A DNA stretch of 16,492 nt from assembly GCF_002829825.2 (NCBI RefSeq), contig NC_003158.2; one strand, 5' to 3'. This DNA is from Saline Natrinema sp. J7-1 virus 1 (Viruses; Dividoviricota; Laserviricetes; Halopanivirales). The stretch's first letter is position 1. Each line of letters starts with the position of its first letter. Below, one piece after another: positions 1 to 6,044 of this stretch. The translations under genes and the position numbers were made by a program. A model generated the notes under the pieces. The model had not been told where the DNA came from, ran no database searches, and worked only from the letters and a program-made list of their open reading frames with translations.

Positions 1-1032
1 ATGACCTACGAACACGGAATCGACTCGACCTACGGTGAGGCGCTCGCCGACCTCCGCGATAAGGTCGGCGGAATGACCAACTGGAGCATCGTCGACGATC
101 CCGGCGGCGGCGGGACCTCGCTTGGCGATCAGGGCGGCGGTCAGTCAGAGTTTTTCGTTCTGCAAGCCCCGAATGGCGAGCAAGTCCGCATTGGTTATGC
201 GGGGATGACTCCCGGAGACCAGACGACCGGAGACTACGACAACAACTGGGGGATCGTCGTCGAGCACGGCCTCGACTGGGACCCGACTGGTGGTGATACG
301 AGCGACACCGACAACTGGAACGACGGGCAGTGGATCGATCGGTACGGCTCCGATCCGGCCCAAAACCTCACCGACGGGACCGATAACTACGGCGACACCG
401 GAAAGACCGAGGCAATCGCCCCGCATGTCGACCCCCGCGACATCAATACGACCGATTCCGTAACCTACTCGCTTCACTATGGCGATTCGACCGGCTTCGC
501 AATCTTCCTCAGCCGGAACGTCGGGGACGGAAATGACGCCTCGATGGCACTCGGAATGGCTCAACTGAACACGTTCTTCAACTACAACGCAACGTCGTCG
601 AGAGAAAGCGAGCACGCCTTGCTCCTCCACGGAAACTCACGCAGCGACGACAAGGGGACAGATCACGTATGTGAGTGGAACTGGATGAGCGCGGGCGGCG
701 GCACCTGTGACGGCAGAAGCGAAAACGTCGACGCTCACGGAACGACGACCGCCTACGGGATGCCGAACGGTCACCCCGATTACGGCGACTACCCCAGCGT
801 CGACGAAAACGTCGTCGCGACTCCGAAATGGACGCGCAACCGGTCCGGACAGGACTACGGAACGGTGATCGGCACTCATGAGGTCTGGATGATGGACCTC
901 GCCGGGAGCAGCAACGGCGATACGCTGCAGGACAGTAACGCAAACGACAAATTCCGGATCAATAACACCAACGGGTCGATCGAGCACTATCTCACGAACA
1001 AATCCGTCGGTCTGGGTCTGCTCATGCAGTAA
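1..1032 (+). CDS. Putative virion vertex/spike protein, 343 aa
   Basis: The start ATG overlaps the stop of the upstream gene (ATGA across the circular junction), and its TAA overlaps the next ATG (TAATG at 1030-1034), so it is translationally coupled in the late operon. The protein is rich in Gly, Asp, Asn and Thr with almost no charge clusters, low Lys and no membrane segment. This fits a secreted or surface beta-structured protein. The C-terminal part contains an aromatic stretch (HEVWMMDLAG) and Asn/Gly turns. In SH1-like viruses the genes after the capsid proteins encode the paired spike proteins; by position this and its neighbours are candidates for receptor-binding parts. I do not recognise a specific family. 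Confidence 0.85.
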   Translation: MTYEHGIDSTYGEALADLRDKVGGMTNWSIVDDPGGGGTSLGDQGGGQSEFFVLQAPNGEQVRIGYAGMTPGDQTTGDYDNNWGIVVEHGLDWDPTGGDTSDTDNWNDGQWIDRYGSDPAQNLTDGTDNYGDTGKTEAIAPHVDPRDINTTDSVTYSLHYGDSTGFAIFLSRNVGDGNDASMALGMAQLNTFFNYNATSSRESEHALLLHGNSRSDDKGTDHVCEWNWMSAGGGTCDGRSENVDAHGTTTAYGMPNGHPDYGDYPSVDENVVATPKWTRNRSGQDYGTVIGTHEVWMMDLAGSSNGDTLQDSNANDKFRINNTNGSIEHYLTNKSVGLGLLMQ

Positions 1033-1709
1033 TGGCGACGTTCACGATCAACGACGCGGAGGTGAGCGAGACGCCGCTCGGACGGGGAACGACCCGGACG
1101 ACGACGGCCCCTGACGGGCCCGTCGTGCTCGGAACGTCCTCGAGCCGAGCCGTCGAGACGACCGAGACGACCGGCTCACTTTCCCGACCGGCCGACCGTT
1201 CAGCGCTGACCCCAGAGACCGTCGCTCGGCATCTCGATCGAGCAGACCAGGAGCGCCGCCGCCGATCCGTCGCAGTGACGAGCCGGTACGACTCAACGTC
1301 GATCCGGTACCAGAAGGGAACCAACGGAGCGACCTCGCTCATCACAATCCCGAACACGTTTGCGTCGGTCGATTTCGTGGTCGTTGATCCCGATGCGAAC
1401 CGACTCCCGGAAGTGGACTGGATCATGACCCGTGGACTGTTCCCGACCGCGGCTCGCGTCAACGAGAACGCGGAGGGTCGTCTCTGGATGCTCACATCGG
1501 TCTATCGCGAGTTCATGGGGATCGCCGAGCGCGGCGGGAGCAACGTCGACTATACCTGGTACAACCCGCCGACCGACGAGGACGGGGAGCCCCTTCAGGA
1601 GCCGGTCGACCCGGTGAATCAAGATGCCGCCGTGATCGTGCTGGACCCAAAGAAGATCAAGGGGATGTACTCCGGGACGGACGTAACGATGGGCGGTCCG
1701 ATGGGGTAA
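1032..1709 (+). CDS. Putative virion protein, 225 aa, last gene of the late operon
   Basis: The ATG overlaps the TAA of the 343-aa gene by one base, so the two are coupled. Residues 1-75 are Thr/Ser/Arg-rich and probably disordered. Residues 85-215 look like a folded mixed alpha/beta domain (SIRYQKGTNGATSLITIP, VDFVVVDPDA, RLWMLTSVYREFMG, AAVIVLDPKKIKG). No transmembrane segment, signal peptide or enzymatic motif was seen. Being the final gene before a non-coding gap and next to the putative spike protein, it may form part of the vertex complex. The Lys-containing, strongly basic N-terminal region (RADQERRRR) could contact nucleic acid or an acidic partner. Function unknown. Confidence 0.82.
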   Translation: MATFTINDAEVSETPLGRGTTRTTTAPDGPVVLGTSSSRAVETTETTGSLSRPADRSALTPETVARHLDRADQERRRRSVAVTSRYDSTSIRYQKGTNGATSLITIPNTFASVDFVVVDPDANRLPEVDWIMTRGLFPTAARVNENAEGRLWMLTSVYREFMGIAERGGSNVDYTWYNPPTDEDGEPLQEPVDPVNQDAAVIVLDPKKIKGMYSGTDVTMGGPMG

Positions 1710-1886
1710 TCTTGACGACCGTCCACCCGGTCGGCTCTCCTGGTCGAGCTCGCGATCGTTGACGTCGTCGCCGGCGTCGCGACCGACCCGACGCCGTACT
1801 GCGTTCTCTTTCAGTTACAAAAGTAGGGTGGTATGTGTCTGAAAGTGGAAGGTTTAGGAACAGAGATCTAGTGGTGGATCACGCTA

Positions 1887-1900
1887 CAAGTGTCCACTTG
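1887..1900. repeat. 14-bp palindrome CAAGTG-TC-CACTTG
   Basis: Perfect 6-bp arms with a 2-nt centre, in the non-coding gap. The size and symmetry suit a dimeric DNA-binding protein, for example one of the AbrB-fold regulators encoded nearby, but no gene start lies immediately downstream. Confidence 0.55.
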
Positions 1901-1929
1901 ACGACTCTCCACCGACATGCTCGATTTCC

Positions 1930-1937
1930 TTTATACT
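1930..1937. promoter_or_regulatory. TATA-like element TTTATACT, direction uncertain
   Basis: An AT-rich octamer in a GC-rich context that matches an archaeal TATA box. Read on the plus strand, transcription would start near 1960 and run antisense through the minus-strand regulator at 2038-2301. Read on the minus strand (AGTATAAA), it would drive transcription towards the late operon end. No coding sequence follows in either direction. Confidence 0.3.
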
Positions 1938-2037
1938 CCCGCCAACATTCCCTTGGACGATCACTAACTGCCCGTCGCACCCGTCGTGCGGACATGGATA
2001 CTTCCGCTCGTGGTCTAAGAGGCCCATCGGTCACCTT

Positions 2038-2301
2038 CTACTCTTCGTCGGTACCGGCCTTTCGGAGGGTAATTTCCCCTTCTTCCCAGTTCCCAACCAT
2101 CTCAAGTTCGTCGTCTTCTTCCCAGTCCATCAACTGCATCATCTGGGGCGGGATCGAGAGGATATTGCTATTCCCAGAGGACCGGATTGCGCGCTGTGCT
2201 TTCACCGTCGATTCATTCGGATCAATATCAAGTGCCATCTGCATCCTCTTACCCGAATCAAATGGGAGTACGGGAATAAATCTGACCTCTGTGTAAGACA
2301 T
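2038..2301 (-). CDS. AbrB/SpoVT (MazE-fold) DNA-binding regulator, 87 aa (ORF3-like)
   Basis: Residues 37-82 match the swapped-hairpin AbrB pattern: RAIRSSGNSNILSIPPQMM, then a short acidic turn (WEEDDEL) and EMVGNWEEGEITLRKA. Family members bind DNA as dimers and act as transition-state regulators or antitoxins. The gene is divergent from a second AbrB-fold gene at 2402. An inverted repeat (2306-2320) sits only a few bases upstream of its ATG, where bound protein would block it. Residues 1-19 (VRFIPVLPF) are unlike the domain; a start at Met20 or Met22 (about 2244 or 2238) is possible, with TTTATT near 2274-2282 as an alternative TATA. By position I take it as SNJ1 ORF3. Its precise target is unknown. 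Confidence 0.82.
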   Translation of the reverse strand: MSYTEVRFIPVLPFDSGKRMQMALDIDPNESTVKAQRAIRSSGNSNILSIPPQMMQLMDWEEDDELEMVGNWEEGEITLRKAGTDEE

Positions 2302-2305
2302 CTCT

Positions 2306-2320
2306 TATACGACCTGTATA
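2306..2320. promoter_or_regulatory. Operator-like inverted repeat TATAC-N5-GTATA
   Basis: Perfect 5-bp arms separated by 5 nt (TATAC gacct GTATA), between the TATA region and the start codon of the minus-strand AbrB-type gene. The same half-site and spacing recur at 2365-2379 and, degenerate, at 2390-2404. It is a good candidate for the target of one of the two flanking AbrB/MazE proteins. Confidence 0.6.
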
Positions 2321-2326
2321 CAAAAA
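2316..2326 (-). promoter_or_regulatory. Probable promoter TATA region of the minus-strand AbrB regulator
   Basis: On the minus strand TTTTTGTATAC lies about 15-25 nt before the ATG at 2301, the right place for a short-leader or leaderless haloarchaeal transcript. It partly overlaps the inverted repeat 2306-2320. Confidence 0.4.
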
Positions 2327-2364
2327 CCTATGGAATAGCGTCCGAACCGAGGGAGACTAGGCGA

Positions 2365-2379
2365 TAGACTAAAGGTCTA
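2365..2379. promoter_or_regulatory. Operator-like inverted repeat TAGAC-N5-GTCTA
   Basis: Perfect 5-bp arms with a 5-nt centre (TAGAC taaag GTCTA), 23-37 nt upstream of the plus-strand repressor ATG at 2402. The centre ACTAAAG is the most plausible TATA box for that gene, so protein bound here would compete with TBP. It shares geometry and four of five half-site bases with the repeat at 2306-2320. An extra direct AGACTA lies at 2354-2359. Confidence 0.6.
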
Positions 2380-2389
2380 ACAATAATAC

Positions 2390-2404
2390 GATACTACGTG
2401 TATG
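2390..2404. promoter_or_regulatory. Degenerate third operator copy over the repressor start codon
   Basis: ATAC-TACGT-GTAT (2391-2403) has the same 5-nt spacing, with only the outermost base pair mismatched. It covers the ATG of the 67-aa regulator (2402-2404), suggesting autoregulation. The weakest of the three copies. Confidence 0.45.
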
Positions 2405-2605
2405 TCGGTCAGAGTAGACACAGAATCGAACGAATTCGTAGACGAAAGGGACGTGAGAACGTCTGGAGGGAGCACTGTCGTAACGATTCCTCCGGAGATA
2501 CTGAAGCAGTCAGGCCTTGAGCCGGGCGATTCCGTAGAGTTCCGCGTAGGGTTCGATGAAGAGGGAACAATCAGGCTCCAGGAGACTGAGACCGATGAAT
2601 CCTAA
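2402..2605 (+). CDS. AbrB/MazE-superfamily repressor, 67 aa (SNJ1 ORF4: lysogeny and superinfection immunity)
   Basis: Nearly the whole protein is one swapped-hairpin domain (residues 16-60): RDVRTSGGSTVVTIPPEIL, KQSGLEPGDSVEFRVGF and GTIRL. This is the classic AbrB/MazE layout of a basic strand, T-I-P-P, a helix and G-L-x-x-G-D. By position and size I equate it with SNJ1 ORF4, which published work, as I recall it, places in the MazE superfamily. That work reports that it governs the lysis-lysogeny switch and superinfection immunity, and that its loss raises copy number. No toxin gene adjoins it, so it acts as a regulator rather than an antitoxin. The transcript is probably leaderless, with the start at ATG 2402 inside an operator-like repeat. 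The stop overlaps the next gene by 11 bp. Confidence 0.88.
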   Translation: MSVRVDTESNEFVDERDVRTSGGSTVVTIPPEILKQSGLEPGDSVEFRVGFDEEGTIRLQETETDES

Positions 2606-2879
2606 TCAGGCGACGCTCGATGGGGAGCGACAGACCTCGCTCGGCTCGATCGCGTCGACGGAGCCGGTCGTCGACGGCGTCGAGCAGGTCCTCGTCTCGT
2701 CGTCGACGAACTCGAGGACCTCCTACCACAAGCAAGATCCGCACAATGCGGGGGAACCGAAGTGCGGGCAGACGCTTCGGGCCGACCGCTCCGAGTGGGA
2801 TCAGAAGCCGAAAGAGAGCATGAGACGGTCGTCTATCGAACCCTGCCCCTCGTGCTACCCGGACGGTGATCCTCGATGA
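2595..2879 (+). CDS. Small zinc-binding protein, 94 aa
   Basis: The start ATG at 2595 lies inside the end of the repressor gene (11-bp overlap), so the two are coupled; the upstream in-frame ATG at 2556 would overlap far more. Residues 1-40 are low complexity. Residues 43-90 hold a likely Zn site: YHKQDPH (His45, His50), KCGQ (Cys57) and CPSC (Cys84, Cys87). The pattern H-x-P ... CG ... CxxC with an intervening W/P-rich stretch is common in small haloviral and haloarchaeal proteins of unknown function. It is likely co-expressed with the repressor and may be an accessory regulator of replication or lysogeny. Function not established. Confidence 0.78.
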   Translation: MNPNQATLDGERQTSLGSIASTEPVVDGVEQVLVSSSTNSRTSYHKQDPHNAGEPKCGQTLRADRSEWDQKPKESMRRSSIEPCPSCYPDGDPR

Positions 2880-2926
2880 ACCTCTCGACAAGAAAGAGTT
2901 TCACTTTCACTTCGGTACGGGAACGT

Positions 2927-2934
2927 CTTTTAAG
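2927..2934 (+). promoter_or_regulatory. Candidate TATA box of the rep operon
   Basis: CTTTTAAG in an otherwise GC-rich stretch is a typical haloarchaeal TATA element. Initiation would fall near 2955-2960, giving a leader of about 170 nt that contains the strong hairpin 2997-3036 before the first operon ATG at 3130. A weaker alternative, TTTTAG at 3107-3112, would give an almost leaderless start at 3130. Confidence 0.45.
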
Positions 2935-2996
2935 CCCCGTAGAGAATGCAAAACAGACGGGTTCGCCGTCGCAAAATGCGGCTCCCGTTGATAACT

Positions 2997-3036
2997 CCGC
3001 CGGCGTCTCCCATTTCCACATAGCCGACGCCGGCGG
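2997..3036. repeat. Strong inverted repeat (11-bp perfect stem) upstream of the rep operon
   Basis: CCGCCGGCGTC (2997-3007) is the exact reverse complement of GACGCCGGCGG (3026-3036), with an 18-nt loop. It lies in the gap between the zinc protein gene and the first rep-operon gene. It could act as a terminator-like or attenuator structure in the leader, or as a replication element; published work as I recall says cis elements near both ends of the replicon are needed. No poly-T follows it. Confidence 0.65.
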
Positions 3037-3129
3037 GCCCACGAGAGCCATGAGTATCTGGAACTTCATTCCACAAAAGTCCGCGGTTGATCGAGTCGCG
3101 AGGTGGTTTTAGTGCCGCAAGCACATCTG

Positions 3130-3360
3130 ATGGACTTCGAGAGTGACGACGCCGGCGACGGCGGCGTCGACCTCGAGGCCGTCGACGAGGACGACCTCGA
3201 GCAACTGACCGATGCCGAGCGGGAGGTCGTTGAGGCGACGAAGCTCGGTGACAAGGGCGTCCGTGAGTACGGTCGCGAGACGGGCCGACGGCCGGGAACC
3301 ATGGGAAACCTCCTAGCTAGCGCTCGGGAGCGACTCGCGGGGGGTAACGACGATGTCTGA
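3130..3360 (+). CDS. Sigma-70 region 4-like helix-turn-helix protein, 76 aa
   Basis: Residues 1-25 are an acidic tail. Residues 26-70 are a region-4-like HTH: LTDAEREVVEATKLGDKGVREYGRE, then the recognition segment RRPGTMGNLLASARERL. Such proteins are common in haloviruses and are presumed DNA-binding regulators rather than true sigma factors, since archaea use TBP/TFB. ATG at 3130 was chosen; an upstream GTG at 3103 would add nine residues unlike the domain. First gene of a five-gene cluster ending in repA; its stop overlaps the next start by 8 bp. A paralogue-like HTH is encoded at 3888-4154. Confidence 0.8.
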   Translation: MDFESDDAGDGGVDLEAVDEDDLEQLTDAEREVVEATKLGDKGVREYGRETGRRPGTMGNLLASARERLAGGNDDV

Positions 3361-3562
3361 CCGCGACCGCTCGGAATCGATGTGGTTCTGCCCCCACTGC
3401 ACGAAGTGGGTCGGCTGCAAGCTCGATCGCTGCCTCGAGGGCCACGACCGTCCGCGGCTGCCGCTCCGATCCGACGATGTCGATTTCGACGCCTCCTGGC
3501 GCGTCGATCTCCGCGATCGGCTCCGGGGCAAACTCCGCTCGCTGCTGGGGTGGGTCCGATGA
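3353..3562 (+). CDS. Small zinc-finger protein, 69 aa
   Basis: Starts 8 bp inside the previous gene, and its TGA overlaps the next ATG. Residues 11-31 form a compact Cys/His cluster: CPHC (13, 16), then Cys22, Cys27 and His31. This is enough for one zinc ribbon or finger. The remainder (35-69) is basic, with Arg/Trp near the C-terminus (RGKLRSLLGWVR), suggesting nucleic-acid or protein contact. It sits in the rep cluster between an HTH and a SWIM protein, all probably made together with RepA. Specific function unknown. Confidence 0.75.
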   Translation: MSDRDRSESMWFCPHCTKWVGCKLDRCLEGHDRPRLPLRSDDVDFDASWRVDLRDRLRGKLRSLLGWVR

Positions 3563-3891
3563 GCAGCGACGGACACCAGCCTGCACCGGCGTCGATCGAC
3601 GAGGACCGGCTCGACTTCGAGCAGGCCGAGGACGACATGACCTCGAGTTGGTCGCGGGCCCTCGAGGAGGCCGTGGAGATTGAGCCGATGGACCCCGGCG
3701 AGTTCGCGGTCAGTCTCGAGTCGTCCGAGTCGGTCTATATCGTCCATCTCGTCGGCGATGGGGCGGCATTCAGTGGACGCTGCATCTGTCCCGGCTATCG
3801 CTTCCACGACGGGCCTTGCGCCCATCTCTGCGCCGTCTATCAGCAGTCTCTCGAGGAGCCGACGCTGATCCCGGAGGTCGACCTTCGATGA
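3559..3891 (+). CDS. SWIM-type zinc-finger protein, 110 aa
   Basis: ATGA overlap with the previous stop fixes the start at 3559. The N-terminal 45 residues are acidic. Residues 48-95 fit a SWIM domain: beta strands FAVSLESSESVYIVHL, then the CxCx(n)CxH signature RCICPGYRFHDGPCAHLCAVY with Cys75, Cys77, Cys87 and His89. SWIM domains bind DNA or proteins in many contexts; small haloarchaeal SWIM proteins are often encoded next to replication or mobile-element genes. The position immediately before another HTH gene and repA suggests a helper in replication or its control (inference). Confidence 0.85.
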   Translation: MSSDGHQPAPASIDEDRLDFEQAEDDMTSSWSRALEEAVEIEPMDPGEFAVSLESSESVYIVHLVGDGAAFSGRCICPGYRFHDGPCAHLCAVYQQSLEEPTLIPEVDLR

Positions 3892-4154
3892 CTCGAGACG
3901 GTTCGCTTCGGACTTTCGACGGCGTGCAGGAGCGCAACGACGAGGCAACCAGCGACGTTCGCACCGATGGGATGGTCCCGAAACCGAACCTCTCCGGTCT
4001 GACCGAGGCCGAACGGGAGGTCTTCGTCTCGGTCGACCTCGAGGGGCTGTCGCCGTCGGAGCTAGCTAGCGTCACGAAGTGGGAGGCATCGACGATCCGA
4101 ACGATCTTGTCGCGAGCCCGCCGGAAGCGGGCGGAGGACGACCATGACGACTGA
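3888..4154 (+). CDS. Second sigma-70 region 4-like HTH protein, 88 aa
   Basis: Starts by ATGA overlap at 3888-3891 and ends 11 bp inside repA. Residues 38-82 are the HTH: LTEAEREVFVSVDLEGLSPSELA, then VTKWEASTIRTILSRARRKR. This has the same LT(D/E)AERE(V) opening as the protein at 3130 but a more canonical recognition helix. The N-terminal 35 residues are probably flexible. The direct overlap with repA suggests that it influences RepA level, perhaps by autoregulating the cluster; this is inference. Confidence 0.8.
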   Translation: MTRDGSLRTFDGVQERNDEATSDVRTDGMVPKPNLSGLTEAEREVFVSVDLEGLSPSELASVTKWEASTIRTILSRARRKRAEDDHDD

Positions 4155-5589
4155 TTCCGATTCTAACGACTCCGAGTTGTACCGTACCGTCGGGCCGGAC
4201 ATCGCTGCCTCGAAAGAGGACCGCGAGCAGGCTGCCCGGATCATCGAGATCATCGAGAGCTTGGACACGCTGACGAAAGAGGATCTTTACGAGGAATACG
4301 AGCGGAAATACCCGAACACCAAGACGTTCAACGACGAGCGGACGACCGGCGGCCTCGAGAAAAAGTACCGACCGGCTGCGCTCGATATCCCCGGATTCGG
4401 CTCGGAACGCGAGACGTGCGGGAACCCGATCCCCCATATCTGCGACTGCTGTGGCGAGGTCGTCAACATCGGCCGGACGTGCGGTCAGTCGATGTGTCCG
4501 CGGTGCGCGCCGAAATGGGTCCTCAAGACTGCTCCGGGGATCGTCAACAACATCATGGGCGCGGCCCGGATGATGTCGGCGAACATCGACGGCCCCGTTT
4601 ACAAGCACCACTCCGTCATCAGCCCGCCGGAGGAGTTGTACATCGACGCGGAGTTTCCCGAGCAGGAACTGATTTCGGTCGCGCAGGAGTTCATGGAGGA
4701 GATCGGGATGCAGGGCATCGCCCTCTATCACTCATGGTCGGGGAAGCCGAATGACGACGGTGACGATTCCGTCCTCGAGGAAGCCGAGGAGTTCAAGCAG
4801 AACCACGACGACGACATTGGTGAGTGGAAGAAACGGCTCTTCGCCGACCGTGACTGGCACGGCGACGTGCGCGAGGAACTGCAGCACCGGCCGCACGTTC
4901 ACCTGATCGGTGCCTGTCCGTGGTTCCCGATGGGTGACGTGACGAAACTGACCCACGCGGAAACCGACTGGGTTATCCACCGAATCACGGGCAAGCGAGA
5001 CGGAAACTCGTCCGTCTCCCTCGCGGATATGCGGTCCGTTGCTCGAGCCGTCGTCTACGCGCTCAGTCACTGCGCGATCGACACACGAGAGGAACCAGGT
5101 TCGAAGGGCGGCGAGACCACGGCTAAGTACGTCTTCGGCAAGAAGGGTAAAGAGTACTTCAACGCGGACGACCGAGACCTCGAGGAAGCCAAAGCCCACT
5201 GCTATTCCGTCGCTCCGACGCTGCTCGGTATCGATAAGATGGAAACCTCGTGCCGCGAGGAAGTTCCCGAGGAGGAAACCGACCACAGCGACCCCGCCGA
5301 TCAGGACGCCCTCGATGACCTCGAGGAGGACGGGGAGGCTTCGTCGACGAACGACGATGACGAGATCTCGATGAGGACGTGTCACGGAGACCTCGTCTCG
5401 ATCGACCGGGCCGACTTCGTTGACGACGAGGAATGGCGAACGCAGGCCCTCTTTGCCGACGAGGCGGTCCGTGCGAAAGCGGAGTGGGAAGAGAAAGGCG
5501 GATGGGAGGGATGGCTTGAGCGGCAGACAGGACAGGCGAGGCTGCCGACAGACGGCGCTGAGTCGGTCGACAGTCCACCGCCCGGCTAA
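4144..5589 (+). CDS. repA: RepA, HUH-superfamily rolling-circle-type replication initiator, 481 aa
   Basis: Order of motifs: a zinc-ribbon-like Cys cluster at residues 92-121 (CG...CDCC...TCGQSMCPRC); motif I KHHSVISPPEE (154-164); the metal-binding HUH motif PHVHLIG with His251 and His253; and the likely catalytic tyrosine in VVYALSHC (Tyr305). The C-terminal third (370-481) is acidic with a Trp-rich end. HUH enzymes nick one strand at the origin and stay covalently attached through the tyrosine. SNJ1 RepA (ORF11-12) is, as I recall, reported as the only protein essential for plasmid replication and a distant HUH homologue. Its start overlaps the upstream HTH gene by 11 bp, and a non-coding, repeat-containing region follows. 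The older name ORF11-12 suggests that it was once annotated as two ORFs. Confidence 0.9.
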   Translation: MTTDSDSNDSELYRTVGPDIAASKEDREQAARIIEIIESLDTLTKEDLYEEYERKYPNTKTFNDERTTGGLEKKYRPAALDIPGFGSERETCGNPIPHICDCCGEVVNIGRTCGQSMCPRCAPKWVLKTAPGIVNNIMGAARMMSANIDGPVYKHHSVISPPEELYIDAEFPEQELISVAQEFMEEIGMQGIALYHSWSGKPNDDGDDSVLEEAEEFKQNHDDDIGEWKKRLFADRDWHGDVREELQHRPHVHLIGACPWFPMGDVTKLTHAETDWVIHRITGKRDGNSSVSLADMRSVARAVVYALSHCAIDTREEPGSKGGETTAKYVFGKKGKEYFNADDRDLEEAKAHCYSVAPTLLGIDKMETSCREEVPEEETDHSDPADQDALDDLEEDGEASSTNDDDEISMRTCHGDLVSIDRADFVDDEEWRTQALFADEAVRAKAEWEEKGGWEGWLERQTGQARLPTDGAESVDSPPPG

Positions 5590-5704
5590 CCCGTTGATCG
5601 CCCCGTGATCGCCCGCTGGCCAGCCATGCGTCTATCCTTCGCCGCTACTTTTCGCCGTCATTGTGGTGTCGACGTCTTTTCGACCTCGAGCGACAGCTGA
5701 CCCT

Positions 5705-5760
5705 CGTCGTCGACGGGCCCGATCCCTTCGTCGACGACGGCCGACCACGTCGTCGACGGG
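5705..5760. repeat. Three-copy 11-13-bp repeat cluster beside an AT-rich patch (candidate origin)
   Basis: CGTCGTCGACGGG occurs directly at 5705-5717 and 5748-5760. Between them is the inverted copy CGTCGACGACG (5729-5739), which with the first forms an 11-bp perfect stem with a 13-nt loop. An AT-rich segment with the dyad GACA-G-TGTC (5778-5786) and TTATAT follows at once. Repeats plus an AT-rich patch just downstream of the initiator gene resemble an origin. Confidence 0.5.
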
Positions 5761-5992
5761 ACAACTATCCAATATCAGACAGTGTCATTATATCCAACCG
5801 AAACGGAGGTTTTCCGACCGCCGTCTTGCGATTTCAGGGACCTCCAAAATCGCCGCGTCCACAACCCCGCAACCGAGGGAGCAACGCACAGACTGAGAAT
5901 GGCCGTCTCGGGGCCTGAAACGTCGAAGTAGGTTCCCGCTACTCTCCGGTAATGCTGACCTTCGCAAAGACCCCTGTTGTAAACCGCGGACA

Positions 5993-6005
5993 GGCGCGTA
6001 GCGCC
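5993..6005. repeat. Small hairpin GGCGC-GTA-GCGCC
   Basis: Perfect 5-bp stem with a 3-nt loop, 15 bp before a T6 run and 21 bp before a second GC hairpin. Possibly a plus-strand terminator: hairpin, then CCCCCCGAAATTTTTT. Confidence 0.45.
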
Positions 6006-6020
6006 GTCGACCCCCCGAAA

Positions 6021-6044
6021 TTTTTTGCGCGCCGCTAGGCGCGC
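6021..6044. terminator. T6 run and GCGCGCC-GCTA-GGCGCGC hairpin, possible terminator
   Basis: T6 at 6021-6026 is the longest T-run I saw in this GC-rich gap and would serve as an archaeal U-tract terminator for plus-strand transcription from repA. The following perfect 7-bp stem (6027-6033 and 6038-6044) would end minus-strand readthrough poorly, since its T-tract lies on the wrong side. It contains a CTAG, which is rare here. Confidence 0.4.

Larger units (their letters stand above)
1710..2037. other. Non-coding interval between convergent late operon and ORF3-like regulator
   Basis: No convincing gene was seen. The plus-strand frame starting at 1835 is antisense to the regulator below and lacks haloarchaeal amino-acid bias. 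The region is less GC-rich after about 1800. It holds the inverted repeat CTTTCAG/CTGAAAG (1808-1814 and 1839-1845, 24-nt loop) and the palindrome CAAGTG-TC-CACTTG (1887-1900). It also holds a TATA-like TTTATACT (1930-1937) that reads as a TATA box on either strand. It must contain the ends of the late transcript and of the minus-strand regulator transcript; no clear U-tract terminator is visible. Confidence 0.6.

Noticed and set aside
1835-2296. Plus-strand 153-codon frame
   Set aside because: Antisense to the AbrB-fold gene at 2038-2301; its Ser/Arg-rich sequence has no domain and is explained by the opposite strand.
2876-3112. Plus-strand frame of 78 codons starting with an ATGA overlap after the zinc protein gene
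   Set aside because: The start overlap is attractive, but the protein is basic and Ser-rich without haloarchaeal acidity. It also runs through a TATA box and the strong hairpin 2997-3036. More likely the promoter and leader of the rep operon.
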